From JAGTVG01 sp963820995 (lineage in GTDB: Bacteria; Bacteroidota; Bacteroidia; Cytophagales; Cyclobacteriaceae): a DNA stretch of 64,000 nucleotides. Under the pieces are notes generated by a model. It searched no databases and had not been told where the DNA came from. It saw only the letters and a list, made by a program, of their open reading frames with translations. Numbering within the stretch: the first letter of the stretch is position 1; each line of letters starts with the position of its first letter. The position numbers and the translations under genes were made by a program. Below, one piece after another: positions 16,893 to 26,648 of this stretch. The DNA lies in assembly GCA_963820995.1 (NCBI GenBank), contig CAWGCL010000004.1, positions 1,116,001 to 1,180,000 of the forward strand. Reading direction: 5' to 3'.

Positions 16893-17210
16893 ATGAAAGA
16901 AGTTAATGTTCACGAGTTGAAAAAAATGATTGACGCAAAAGATGATTTCCAATTAATTGATGTAAGGGAAAAGGGAGAGCATGATTATTGTAGCATAGGT
17001 GGAGAATTGATCCCTATGGGGCAAGTCTTTCAGAATGTGGATAGAATTGATAAAGAGAAAAAAGTTGTAATTTATTGTAGAAGCGGTAACAGGAGTGCAA
17101 ATGTTATCAGAGCGCTTGAACAACACTTCAGTTTCATTAATCTCTACAACTTAAAGGGAGGAATTCTGAATTGGTCAGATGAAATAGATCCCTCTATTCC
17201 TAAATACTAG
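16893..17210 (+). CDS. Rhodanese-like domain protein (single domain)
   Basis: The 105-residue protein is one rhodanese domain: FQLIDVREKGEHDYCSIGGE at the N-terminal half and the active-site loop VIYCRSGNRSANV with Cys62 as the persulfide-carrying residue. Single-domain rhodaneses move sulfane sulfur between thiols. There is no signal peptide, so it acts in the cytoplasm. It faces away from osmC-metZ, and the grouping suggests sulfur handling. It converges with the PhoD-like gene, their stops 13 bases apart. Confidence 0.9.
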   Translation: MKEVNVHELKKMIDAKDDFQLIDVREKGEHDYCSIGGELIPMGQVFQNVDRIDKEKKVVIYCRSGNRSANVIRALEQHFSFINLYNLKGGILNWSDEIDPSIPKY

Positions 17211-17223
17211 TATTTAACAGAAG

Positions 17224-18357
17224 TTAATTATACAATTCAGGTGTCAATTCATAAAGAAGTGAATTTTCCTCTCCTCTGATCTGGAATGTGATTTTATGGT
17301 TCTTATGCTCTTGCCAATCTATTAAGATCACTCCGAAGTTCAGATTAACAATAAAGTCACTGACCCGGTATTTGTTCGGTTCCTCATCATCCCTTAACCA
17401 TGTATGTGTAAGCCCACTGCTTGTGAAATCATATAAAGGATATTCAAGACCATCAAAGGACATTTCTGAGATCTCGGCAATATGCCTGTCGCCACTCAGA
17501 AACACCACCCTCTTTTCCGGGAATTTTTGAAGAAGATTAAATAGCCTCTCCCTGGCAGCAGGTAGGTTTTCCCACTTTTCGTAAATCTGTTCTTCAGGTA
17601 TTACCTGTATACTGGACCCTATCAGTACCAGATCAGCGATACTTTCATTTAATTCATTTTCAAACCATAGCCATTGTTCTTCTCCAAGTACATCTCCTTC
17701 CAGATTTGGTTTATATGCCCTGGTCATAAAATCTCTTTCAAGGGTATCCCTGAAGTACCTGGTATCAAGTAGTATTATTTTCAACAGTTGATCCCCGAAG
17801 GTATAATCATAAGATTGATAAACACCTTCATGTTCCCTAACTGGATTATCTTCCGAAATGTCCAGAAATTCCATGAAAAGTTCCTTACTTTCTTTCTTTT
17901 TGGTATAATTTCTTCCCCCGTCATTGACTCCATAATCGTGGTCATCCCAGGTCCCGATAATACTGGTTCCGGATTTTATTAATAACTGATAACCTGAGTC
18001 CGCTTTCTGGTGTGCATATTTTTCCTCCATAATATCCATATCGTGTGTGTCGCCGTATATGTTATCCCCCAGCCATATCCAGATATCCGGATCATTTTCC
18101 AGAATGTCCACCCATCGCTGATTAGGATTGTATTGTTTTGAGCAGGAACCAAAGGCAATCACGGTCCTGTTGGCAGGTCGTTCTACTGGTGATGATTGTT
18201 GACCTTTTTCACTAATTTCCGTTTTCTTTTTATTTGAACAGGAAAAAATAGAAGCGATAGCTAATATTGACAATGGCAAATGAATAGGAACACTTGTTTC
18301 ATAAAAGTAAGATTTGTGAAAATCTATAATTTGTAATTTGATTTGCCAAATAATCAC
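17224..18357 (-). CDS. PhoD-like alkaline phosphatase family lipoprotein
   Basis: The 377-residue frame begins at GTG. The N-terminus contains a lipoprotein-like hydrophobic stretch ending at ...ASIFSCSNKKK, but the signal starts unusually late (about residue 28), so the true start is uncertain. The catalytic part shows the PhoD metallophosphatase motifs in order: FGSCSKQYNPNQ, WIWLGDNIYGD, GTWDDHDYGVNDGG and the late SGDRHIAEIS. Family members are Ca/Fe-dependent phosphodiesterases or phosphatases in the periplasm or at the cell surface. Bacteroidota carry many with unknown substrates. It is a single gene, divergent from the aspartylglucosaminidase gene by 59 bases. Confidence 0.87.
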   Translation of the reverse strand: MIIWQIKLQIIDFHKSYFYETSVPIHLPLSILAIASIFSCSNKKKTEISEKGQQSSPVERPANRTVIAFGSCSKQYNPNQRWVDILENDPDIWIWLGDNIYGDTHDMDIMEEKYAHQKADSGYQLLIKSGTSIIGTWDDHDYGVNDGGRNYTKKKESKELFMEFLDISEDNPVREHEGVYQSYDYTFGDQLLKIILLDTRYFRDTLERDFMTRAYKPNLEGDVLGEEQWLWFENELNESIADLVLIGSSIQVIPEEQIYEKWENLPAARERLFNLLQKFPEKRVVFLSGDRHIAEISEMSFDGLEYPLYDFTSSGLTHTWLRDDEEPNKYRVSDFIVNLNFGVILIDWQEHKNHKITFQIRGEENSLLYELTPELYN

Positions 18358-18416
18358 AATTATATTTCGATTATGAATTTAAAAAGGATATTTTTCAAGG
18401 TTAAAAATTATAATCC

Positions 18417-19388
18417 ATGATCAAAAGAAGAAATTTTATAAAAGGAACTGTGCTGGGGGCTATATCTGCCACTACGCCGATGATTTCAAAGGCCTCTGGA
18501 TTGATTACCAGTCAGAAGAAATCTTCCAAAAAACCCATTGTAATTGCTACCTGGGATAATCGAAAAGCTACCCGTGCTGCTATGGATGTTATTATCAAAG
18601 GGGGTACAGCACTGGATGCGGTGGAGGCAGGGGCCAGAGTTCCGGAGGCTGATCCTGAAGATATGAGTGTAGGTTATGGTGGTCTTCCAGACAGGGACGG
18701 AATTGTTACGCTTGATGCTTGCATAATGGATGAATTTGGGAAAGCAGGATCTGTAACCTTTCTCCAGCATATTAAACATCCCATTTCTGTCGCAAGAAGG
18801 GTGCTGGAAGATTCCCCGCATGTGATGATAAGTGGAGAAGGAGCTTTGCAATTCGCCTTATCTCAGGGATTCCAAAAAGAGAATCTCCTCAGTGACGCTG
18901 CTAAAGAAGCCTGGGGAAAATGGGTAAAAGATAATAATTACAGGCCCATCAACCATGACACCATAGGAATACTGGCAATTGATGAGAATGGAAAAATGTC
19001 CGGAGCGTGTTCCACAAGCGGCTTGGCATTTAAGATGCATGGAAGAGTTGGTGATTCGCCGGTAATAGGTGCAGGCATGTATGTGGATAATGAAGTTGGC
19101 GGTGCGTGCGCTACAGGTCAGGGCGAACTGGTGCTTGAAACTCTTGGGTCCTTCCTTGTTGTTGAATTAATGAGACAGGGTTTGACACCTGAAGAAGCCT
19201 GTAAAAAGGCTGTTGATAGAATTATTAAAAGATATCCAGAATTGAAAAAGGGAGGCGCCCAGGTCGGATATGCAGCTTTAAGCATTGAAGGGGAGGTAGG
19301 AGGATTCTCGATCGAAAAAGGTTATTCTGTGGCTGTTTCTGAAAGGGATGAAGATAAATTATTGATCCCTGAGAACTATCTTGGATAA
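18417..19388 (+). CDS. Glycosylasparaginase (N4-(beta-N-acetylglucosaminyl)-L-asparaginase)
   Basis: The 323-residue protein has a Tat-like leader (KRRNFIKGT then a hydrophobic stretch), so it is probably exported folded. It belongs to the Ntn-hydrolase glycosylasparaginase family: autocleavage is expected in HDTIGILAID, between Asp181 and Thr182, freeing Thr182 as the nucleophile of the beta subunit. The downstream GACSTSGLAFKMHGRVGDSP and GAGMYVDNEVGGACATG are the usual substrate-binding and glycine-rich stretches. It releases aspartate and the amino sugar from GlcNAc-Asn, the final step of N-glycan breakdown; related genes are often linked to glycan-use loci. It stands alone here. Confidence 0.92.
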   Translation: MIKRRNFIKGTVLGAISATTPMISKASGLITSQKKSSKKPIVIATWDNRKATRAAMDVIIKGGTALDAVEAGARVPEADPEDMSVGYGGLPDRDGIVTLDACIMDEFGKAGSVTFLQHIKHPISVARRVLEDSPHVMISGEGALQFALSQGFQKENLLSDAAKEAWGKWVKDNNYRPINHDTIGILAIDENGKMSGACSTSGLAFKMHGRVGDSPVIGAGMYVDNEVGGACATGQGELVLETLGSFLVVELMRQGLTPEEACKKAVDRIIKRYPELKKGGAQVGYAALSIEGEVGGFSIEKGYSVAVSERDEDKLLIPENYLG

Positions 19389-19489
19389 CTTTAGCGAAAG
19401 TAAAACGTTTTAAACATTTAATGGATTACCGGCGTTTTATATACTCATTACGATCCGATCGAAAATCACACATCATAAGTACTTAATAT

Positions 19490-20857
19490 ATGGCCCAATC
19501 TAAAACACTTGGATCTGAGAAGATCAGTTCGCTTCTGATAAAGCAGTCCATCCCGGCTGCTTTGGGTGTTTTGGTACTTTCCATATATAATCTTGTCGAT
19601 ACCATTTTTGTGGGCAATTATGTTGGGCCCCTGGGTATAGCTGCCGTAACCGTTGTTATGCCTTTAACATTTTTTATGTCTTCTGTTGGAATGGCCATAG
19701 GTATTGGCGGTGGATCGATCTTATCCAGAGCATTGGGGTCTGGCGACAAAGAAAAAGCACATCTGACATTTGGCAATATGATTGGTATGACGCTTACCGT
19801 AGCCGCCATTTTTGTCATCGTAAGCTCCTTATATATTGAAGAAGTTTTAATAATGTTCGGTGGAAAGGGAGAAATTTTAGGGTATGCGATAGAGTATTTT
19901 GGTATTCTTCTTAATCGGTATTCCGTTTCTGGCCTGGGCTATGATGTCAAATAATATCATCCGTGCAGAGGGGAAACCAAAATTTGCCATGCTTGTTATG
20001 ATGATCCCTGCAATTTCGAACATCATCCTGGATGCAGTTGTTTATTGTATATTTTAAATGGGGAATAATGGGTGCAGCATGGGCTACGACCATTTCATAT
20101 ATATTAAGCGCAATCTATGCATTTGGATTTTTTGCAGTCAGGAAAATCAGAGTTACGTGTTGAAAGAAAACATTTTAGAATAGATTTAACAATTGCCAGG
20201 GAAATCACCTCACTTGGCGGAGTTACCCTTGCCCGGCAAGGAACAATTAGCCTTCTGGTACTGGTATTAAACCACACCTTGTTCCGCTATGGTGGGGAGA
20301 TGTCCATTGCGGTGTATGGAATTATCAGCCGGATGATCATGTTTGCCCTCTTCCCTGTGATGGGACTTGTTCAGGGTTTCGTTCCAATAGCTGGATATAA
20401 TTACGGGGCTGAGTATTGGTTAAGGGTGAAAGAAGTGGTCAATACGGCCATTAAATATGGTGTAGCGCTGTCTTTTATAGTTTTTATTACCATTTTACTT
20501 GGTGCTGACGTTATAGTAAGGGTGTTCTCTAAAGATATTGAAATATTGATGGAAACTCCCTATGCATTGCGGATAGCGTTTCTTGCAACCCCACTGATTG
20601 CTGTGCAATTAATTGGTGCTTCTTACTTTCAGGCTATTGGAAAACCGGGACCGGCACTGATCCTTTCATTATCAAAACAAGGGTTCTTCCTGATTCCCCT
20701 TGTTTTAATCCTGCCTCTTTTTCTTGGACTTGACGGGGTATGGATTGCATTCCCGATCGCGGATCTTTCCTCTACCCTGGTGACCTGGTTATATCTTAGA
20801 AAAGAGATCAATCAAAGGCTTAATCCTTTAATACAGGTACAGTCTGCCTACAGTTAA
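19490..20857 (+). pseudogene. MATE family efflux transporter, broken by three +1 frameshifts
   Basis: The N-terminal part (19490 on) reads as MATE: SLLIKQSIPAALGVLVLSIY, NLVDTIFVGNYVGPLGIAAV, then GGGSILSRALGSGDKEKA. The frame is then lost three times within about 230 bases. One extra A near 19913 turns ...GILLIGIPFLAWAMMSNNI into nonsense; one extra base near 20040 breaks ...VFIVYFKWGIMGAAWATTI; one extra A in the run 20143-20146 breaks FFAVRKSELRVERKHFRI. After removing these three bases the reading frame runs intact to 20857, about 455 codons, with the second MATE domain (GGVTLARQGTI ... GYNYGAEYWLRVKE). Intact MATE proteins exchange H+ or Na+ for drugs. As sequenced, the product is dead. 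Confidence 0.88.
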
Positions 20858-20929
20858 GGAAGAAATAATTAAATAAACTTTTTGATTTAATCAGGATGGA
20901 GGAAAGCAAAATCGGATTATTTATTGCTT

Positions 20930-21996
20930 TTACGGAAGGTAATCGAAAGGTAAAAAATCAGCTGCCCCTTCGCGAGCCCAGAATCCATAAACCCGTATAA
21001 GATCAGGCCGAAACAATACACCATTCTCATTGATCTGCATCCTGGCTATTCTTGATGTTAAATAGGAGGTTTGATATTCGTTTTCAACTTTGAATTTCTC
21101 CATATTGCCTAATGTTCTTGAAAGGGCCTTTTCTCTAGTATACACAACCTGAATCGTATTTTTCAGGTTAAGATATATTTTTCCTTTTTCTCTTTTGATT
21201 AGATCCTGCGGACTAACAAGCCCTTTGAATAAAAATTCGTTATTATGGTCCAATTGACCGGATACTATTTCATATCCTTCATTAAAAGTCGATCCAATCA
21301 GTAAGCGTACTGGAAGAAATGTCTTAACGAGCCATAATAAGTATATTTCCTGTTTTTAATCCAGCGATTTGTTTCTTTTTCCGATCCGGCAACAAGAGAT
21401 TCAAAATATGGCTTGCCTGAAAATGATACCTGATCACCCTGCATACTGAAATATTCAAGCAGGAAATGGATCCTGTATCCGATGGCTTTATTTTCAACAA
21501 TTATTAATTCATTTGAATAGGCTTTCAACAAGTCTTTTTCATTTACAAAGTCAATTATATGCGGATTTATTATAATGCATTTTTGACTATTGTCCGTTTC
21601 TCCCAGAAAAGCATGTGTAAATTTTTTAATATTCCGATTCCATTCCCTATCTACATCCTCTGAAATACTCACTTCCTCAAGTTCTCTGACTTTCCTCTTT
21701 AGTTGAACTTCAAATAGACTACCATGTGGGAGCGTGTCTAATGACAAAAATTTATTGTTATAAGAAACATGAGAAATAACAAGCTGCAATGGTAAATACG
21801 CCGGGATCTTTAAATCGAAATAGCCGGAATCATCAGAATATGTGCCCGCTTCGTAATTTGCAAAGAAAATATTTACAGCAGCAATAGGATCGCCAGTCTG
21901 ACTATCTGTAATTTTTCCCCTGATATCCTGTCCGTTGGCATATGTAAAAAAGGCTAAAAAGATTATATTCAGAAAAGCTGTGGTTCTTAGAGACAT
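20930..21996 (-). pseudogene. Carboxypeptidase-regulatory-like domain protein, frameshifted
   Basis: From ATG at 21994-21996 the product has a signal peptide (ending ...YANGQD) and a carboxypeptidase-D regulatory-like domain at about residues 23-110 (IRGKITDSQTGDPIAAVNIF). The frame ends early at RHFFQYAY (21298). One base appears missing near 21314-21320: restoring it gives RHFLPVRLLIGSTFNEGYEI, which continues as the second open stretch to 20930. The whole protein is about 355 residues. The family occurs widely in Bacteroidota, mostly as envelope proteins with no known reaction. This is the only inferred deletion in the window, the others being insertions. Confidence 0.75.
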
Positions 21997-22236
21997 CAGG
22001 ATTTAAATATTTATCTTATTATACGAAAGTCATTAAAAAAATATCAGTTTCGACGTATAGTTTGACCAAAATGATAATTAAAAATTTGGAATATCGCTAT
22101 CTTTGATATTAGCAAACTGGTAGAAGGATAAAATCTGATTATTGATTCCTTATATCATAAATAATTGGATAATTGTGAACTTTTTTTAAAATATATTCGA
22201 TTCTAGTAATATAGATAGGACTTAAATTTTTGTGGT

Positions 22237-23025
22237 ATGAAGTATGTGAATTTTGCTATTTTCGTTTTGATTTTGTTGGTCTATAGTTGTTATACAAATG
22301 AGGAGGAAACCTATAATGGCACACTCCGGTTTGAAATTGATCACATCGTACAACATGTTCCGCTTGAAGTGGACAATATGATTTACACGAATGCTGCCGG
22401 GAATCAATATGAGATCTCAGAAATCCAATGGTTTATCTCAGACGTATCACTCGTTGATGCCGAAGGACAGATCCATTCCCTGTCAAATTCTGACTGGGTT
22501 CATTATATAGATACGGATTTACCTGAAACCCATAGCTGGACGATCATGGACGGTGTTAATCCGGGTGAATACAAAATGATCAAATTTGTGTTTGGGATTA
22601 AAGGGGAAAAGAACGCACCGATTATGTTTACAGATCCTCCGGAGAGTAATATGATGTGGCCTTATTTCATGGGGGGAGACGAAGGCGGATATCATTATAT
22701 GAAGCTGAATGGATTCTGGATCGATAATCAATCGCAAAGGGCACCATTTAATTTCCACATTGGAGTGGGGCAGATCTATGACGAGAACGCCCGAATTTCA
22801 GGTTTTATTCAGAATTGGTTTGAAGTTGAATTACCCCTTTCTTCATTTACAATGCCTGCAGGTGGGAATGTGACAGCCCGGATTATTATGAATATTGAAA
22901 ACTGGTTTAAAGAACCATATAATTATGACCACGATGTCTTTGGCGGAAGTATTATGGACAATCAGGAAGCGATGGGTCAGATAAAAGCCAATGGGAAAGA
23001 TGTGTTTACTGCTGTGATAAAGTAA
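22237..23025 (+). CDS. MbnP-like copper-binding lipoprotein, copy 1
   Basis: The 262-residue protein has a lipoprotein-type leader with Cys18 in VYSCYTNE. It matches the MbnP domain family, with conserved blocks NAAGNQYEISEIQWFISD, MFTDPPESNMMWPY and GGYHYMKLNGFW. In the related copper proteins MopE and CorA, a tryptophan in a Trp-x-His motif is oxidised to kynurenine and, with a further His, binds copper. Trp87-x-His89 (SDWVHYIDTDL) and His153 (GGYHYMKL) fit that scheme here. The di-heme enzyme that oxidises the Trp in that family, MbnH, is encoded next (23038 on). This copy is closely similar to copy 2 at 24596, so the two arose by duplication. The function named is by family, with copper binding unproven here. 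Confidence 0.88.
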   Translation: MKYVNFAIFVLILLVYSCYTNEEETYNGTLRFEIDHIVQHVPLEVDNMIYTNAAGNQYEISEIQWFISDVSLVDAEGQIHSLSNSDWVHYIDTDLPETHSWTIMDGVNPGEYKMIKFVFGIKGEKNAPIMFTDPPESNMMWPYFMGGDEGGYHYMKLNGFWIDNQSQRAPFNFHIGVGQIYDENARISGFIQNWFEVELPLSSFTMPAGGNVTARIIMNIENWFKEPYNYDHDVFGGSIMDNQEAMGQIKANGKDVFTAVIK

Positions 23026-23037
23026 TGATCTGATATA

Positions 23038-24236
23038 GTGGGGAACAGGGGTATTGGGTTCTTTTTTCTTATAGTTTTAGTTGGAGTGGTTTGCTATTTG
23101 GGTTATTTGTTTTTTTTCGACTATTCTGATAGCGCCAAACCTGACTTCATATCCAATTCCGCAACTTAGTTTTTTTCCGAAAAAAGTTAATATTCCTGAA
23201 TCTAATCCTTTGACAAAAGAAGGTGTGAGGCTTGGCAGATATCTCTTTTATGATGGAAGGTTGTCCGGTTCAGAGAATCAGGATTCTCTTAAAAGTTGCG
23301 CCAGCTGCCATATACAATCAAAAGGATTCGGATCAGACATAAAAGTTCTTGCCGGGAAGGGATATCCGTGTGGAATTACAAAAGAGGGAAAAGGTATATA
23401 CGGGAATGAATTGCATGTTACACTTACCACTTTCCAATCTGATATATAATTCAAACGGCTATTTCTGGAATGGGTTCATCCAGGAGAAAAACAGTTTTGA
23501 AGATGGAGAAATTGAAACTGATTTCCGGAACCTGGAATCAATTGTCTGGATAAGCATAGTTTCGGACCAGGGAATAAATGCGGATATTAACCGAATGCTT
23601 GACATTATAGGATCTGAGGAGATTTATAAACCTCTTTTTACATCTGCCTTTGGGAATGAGGAAATTACTCTTAGTCGAATTACAAAAGCTATATCACAGT
23701 TTATTCGTACGATTATAGCCTCAGATTTCAAATTCTATCATTTTATGGAAGGGAAGGTTCAATTGAATGAAAGTGAACAAAAAGGTTATGAATTGTTTTA
23801 TTCGGAAAGAGCAGGTTGTTTTCATTGTCATACGAGTTCTATGCTGATGACGACAAACCAGTATTATAATAATGGGAAAAAGGTTGAATTTGAGGATAAC
23901 TGCGATAGGGCAGCAATTACTTTAAATACCAGGGATAAAGGGGCATATCGAGCCCCATCTTTAATAAATTGTGCCTTAAATGCACCTTTTATGCATGACG
24001 GCAGGTATGCAACACTTGAAGAAGTGATTGAGTTTTATTCAGAGGACATCCATAATTCACAATATGCAGATCCCCTGGTAAAAGGATTGAAAGATGGAGG
24101 TATTCACCTGAATTCACAGGAAAAAATAGACCTGATCAATTTTCTGTATACCCTGACGGACCAAACAATTCTTACCGATACTTCTTACGCCTGCCCCAAT
24201 GCTTTAGGAAAGTTCGGAATACGGGATCAACAATAG
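23038..24236 (+). pseudogene. MbnH-like di-heme cytochrome c peroxidase family protein, copy 1, frameshifted
   Basis: The di-heme frame begins best at GTG 23038 (only 12 bases after mbnP-like copy 1), with an N-terminal hydrophobic stretch FFFLIVLVGVVCYLGYLF. A run of eight T (23110-23117) appears one base too long: removing one T joins it to the frame carrying SFFPKKVNIPESNPLTKEG and the first haem site SCASCH. A second extra base, A at 23426, breaks the join HVTLPLSNLIYNSNGYFWNGF. The rest runs to 24236 with the second haem site CFHCH and the FMHDGRYATLEEV end of MauG/peroxidase proteins. Both CxxCH sites are kept, so only the frameshifts disable it. It is the partner enzyme of copy 1. Confidence 0.87.
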
Positions 24237-24595
24237 CTTAATAAAACAATCGTAATAGAATATTTGCGTATCGACTTGTGTAAGGGTCGTAGTCATCTCG
24301 GTATATTTTTGCTTGTTTTGCATATTTTGGGAATCCTGAATAGTGGTTAAGCGGATTAAATCAGTCTATAATATTAGTGAGGTTTATAATAAAAATTGGT
24401 TTTTATAAGAAGATCAGGGAATTGTTAGACGCAAAAATTATATGGTCGGAAAATGAGTACAAAATTTAGTGTATTTTTGTGTCTTAGAATTAAAGAGAGA
24501 GCTATAAGATGAAATGAGTCCCGCTGTAGCGAGACGAGTTCTCCCGCTAAAGTTGGGAGGCAGGCAGTTGACCTTATGAAGTAGAACTTAAGCAC
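24237..24595. other. Intergenic region before MbnP copy 2 with two hairpins
   Basis: This gap has no convincing gene. A TATTTTTG site (24472-24479) fits the -7 promoter element but has no good -33 partner. Downstream, two potential hairpins lie about 60 bases upstream of the MbnP copy 2 start: GTCCCGCT/AGCGAGAC (24518-24535, one mismatch) and CTCCC/GGGAG (24541-24559), followed by GGCAGGCAG. They are described in the repeat entry below. Confidence 0.5.
24518..24568. repeat. REP-like GC-rich hairpin pair
   Basis: The GC-rich block stands out from AT-rich surroundings. It has hairpin 1 at 24518-24535, hairpin 2 at 24541-24559, and then a GGCAGGCAG tail. The CCCGCT and GGCAGG words recur in the terminator at 44188-44234. 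A mobile REP-type element or an RNA leader structure are both possible. Confidence 0.35.
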
Positions 24596-25390
24596 ATGAA
24601 AAGGATTTCAGGGAAATTAATTCTAATTGCTGCGATTTTGATTGGCTGTGATTCCGCGAGTGAGCAGAATGGTTATGGTAATCTTCTGGTACAATTCGAA
24701 CACAGGGTTGATAATAGTTCTGCTGCGTATGATATGATGATATATGAGAATGCAGCAGGCAACAATTATGAAATATCAGAAATACAATGGTTCATTTCCG
24801 ACCTTGTTCTTATGGGGAAGGATGGAGATGAATTCCAGATTGCTGGAGATGACTGGATACATTATGTTGATACTGACCTTGAATCCACCCTCAACTGGGC
24901 AATCTCCGGAAATATAGAAGCAGGCGAGTATACTGGAATTAAATTCACCTTTGGAATAAAAGGTGAAAAAAATATACCTGATATGTTTACTGATCCACCT
25001 GAAAGCAATATGATGTGGCCCTATCATATGGGAGGTGAGGAAGGCGGGTATCATTATATGAAACTTAATGGTTTCTGGATGAAAGAGGAAGTTGATAGAA
25101 CTCCATTTAATTTTCACATTGGCGTGGGTCAAATATATGACGAGGAGAATAATATTACCGGGTTCGTACAGAACTGGTTCGAAACCTTGTTGTCCGTATC
25201 TGGTTTTGAAGTTAAGGATGGTGGTATTTCAGAGCTTAGTATCATCATGAATATTGAAAACTGGTTTACAGAACCACATGATTATGACCATGACGTTTAC
25301 GGAGGTAAAATCATGAATAACCAGGAGGCCATGGGTAAGATTAAGGAAAATGGTTATAACGTATTTACTGTAGAAGTTGATGGCGAATAA
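24596..25390 (+). CDS. MbnP-like copper-binding lipoprotein, copy 2
   Basis: The 264-residue protein is a lipoprotein by its leader (ILIGC, Cys18), and shares with copy 1 the MbnP blocks SEIQWFISDLVLMG, MFTDPPESNMMWPYHMG and GGYHYMKLNGFW. Trp87-x-His89 (DDWIHYVDTDL) and His153 are at identical positions, so the candidate kynurenine/copper site is preserved. Its stop overlaps the start of the intact MbnH-like gene (25380) by 11 bases. This is the complete version of the pair. By family analogy the MbnH enzyme makes a kynurenine at Trp87 and the protein binds copper outside the cell or in the periplasm. Confidence 0.9.
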   Translation: MKRISGKLILIAAILIGCDSASEQNGYGNLLVQFEHRVDNSSAAYDMMIYENAAGNNYEISEIQWFISDLVLMGKDGDEFQIAGDDWIHYVDTDLESTLNWAISGNIEAGEYTGIKFTFGIKGEKNIPDMFTDPPESNMMWPYHMGGEEGGYHYMKLNGFWMKEEVDRTPFNFHIGVGQIYDEENNITGFVQNWFETLLSVSGFEVKDGGISELSIIMNIENWFTEPHDYDHDVYGGKIMNNQEAMGKIKENGYNVFTVEVDGE

Positions 25391-26615
25391 TTATTGTCAG
25401 GCATATTTTAGGAGTTTGGGCAAAAGAATTTCACAATATTTGCTTCTGATACCATTATGGATATTGTACTCCTGTGACAATGGTGAGCGTATTGAGCCAC
25501 TGATCCCGACTCCCTATGTGTTTGAAGAAGTAAAACATTTTCCCACACAATTAAATATTCCTTTTCAGAATCCAACGACAGTTGAAGGCGTAAAGCTCGG
25601 TCGCTACCTCTTTTATGACGGCCGACTTTCAGGCAGGGACCATCCGGATTCCCTGATGTCGTGCGGCACATGCCATATACAATCCCAGGGCTTTGAAGTC
25701 AGCATTGATCATGCCAAATTTACAGATGGTCATCCCTTCGGATTGCCTACTCCTGACTACCCTGAAGGGAAAAAGACACCACATATGACCATGCCATTAT
25801 ACAACATGATATATAATCCAAGCGGGTATCTTTGGAATGGTTTTATCCATGAGACCAATGGGAAGACCGGGATAGAAGGATATGATTTCATGGGGCATGA
25901 TGAACTAAACTATAAATATCTGGAATCGCTCGTCTGGATGTCAATTGTCGCAGAACATGAAATAGCAGGATCAATAGATCAGACCGTCGAAATGATTGCC
26001 TCTATTGATAAATATAAGCCCATGTTTAAAGCCGCATTTGGCACAGAAGAGGTTAATATTGACAGAATTAGTAAGGCCATCGCACAGTTTGTGCGCACGC
26101 TCGTAGCCAATAACTTTAAGTTCTACAAATATGTAAGACATGAAACGGAACTTAGCCCATCGGAACTAAGGGGTTATGAATTGTTTTTCTCTGAAGAAGC
26201 CGATTGTTTTCATTGCCATTCAGGATCTCTGCTTATGACCACCAATGATTATTATAACAATGCAAAAGATACTGTTTTTGAAGATTCCCGGGACCGTTTT
26301 TCAATTACCAATAATCTGATGCATACCGGGGCATACAGGGCACCTTCCCTCATCAACTGCGAGATCAATGGCCCTTATATGCATGACGGCCGGTTTAAAA
26401 CCCTCGATGAAGTGATTGATTTTTATTCTGAAGGATTAGTTTATTCAGATTATGTGGACCCTCTGATGAAAAATGTTCGTGAACATGGAGTTCAATTATC
26501 AGATGAAGAAAAATCAGACCTTAAAGCCTTCCTGTTAACACTCACAGATCATGAATTCCTAACTAATCCAGCCTATGGGCCACCTTCAGATATTGGAGAG
26601 TACCTGGCCAGATAA
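25380..26615 (+). CDS. MbnH-like di-heme cytochrome c peroxidase family protein (MauG-type), copy 2
   Basis: I start at ATG 25380 (411 residues); the in-frame TTG just before it is less likely. The N-terminus carries a lipoprotein-like leader (WILYSC, Cys32). Two haem c sites are present, CGTCH at residues 95-99 and CFHCH at 276-280, with GRYLFYDGRLSGRD before the first and YMHDGRFKTLDEV near the end, as in MauG/MbnH proteins. Such enzymes use a high-valent di-haem state to oxidise a tryptophan of the partner protein. The gene overlaps its partner MbnP copy 2, and copy 1 of both precedes it, so this is the active member of a duplicated pair. No copper transporter gene is visible beside it. 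Confidence 0.9.
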   Translation: MANNYCQAYFRSLGKRISQYLLLIPLWILYSCDNGERIEPLIPTPYVFEEVKHFPTQLNIPFQNPTTVEGVKLGRYLFYDGRLSGRDHPDSLMSCGTCHIQSQGFEVSIDHAKFTDGHPFGLPTPDYPEGKKTPHMTMPLYNMIYNPSGYLWNGFIHETNGKTGIEGYDFMGHDELNYKYLESLVWMSIVAEHEIAGSIDQTVEMIASIDKYKPMFKAAFGTEEVNIDRISKAIAQFVRTLVANNFKFYKYVRHETELSPSELRGYELFFSEEADCFHCHSGSLLMTTNDYYNNAKDTVFEDSRDRFSITNNLMHTGAYRAPSLINCEINGPYMHDGRFKTLDEVIDFYSEGLVYSDYVDPLMKNVREHGVQLSDEEKSDLKAFLLTLTDHEFLTNPAYGPPSDIGEYLAR

Positions 26616-26648
26616 AATAAAGTTTATACTATTACATTATAAAACAAT

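Noticed and set aside
19490..24236. Alternative genetic code (TGA recoded) to explain split genes
   Set aside because: The joins require changes of frame, not readthrough of one stop codon, and genes elsewhere end normally at TGA and TAA.
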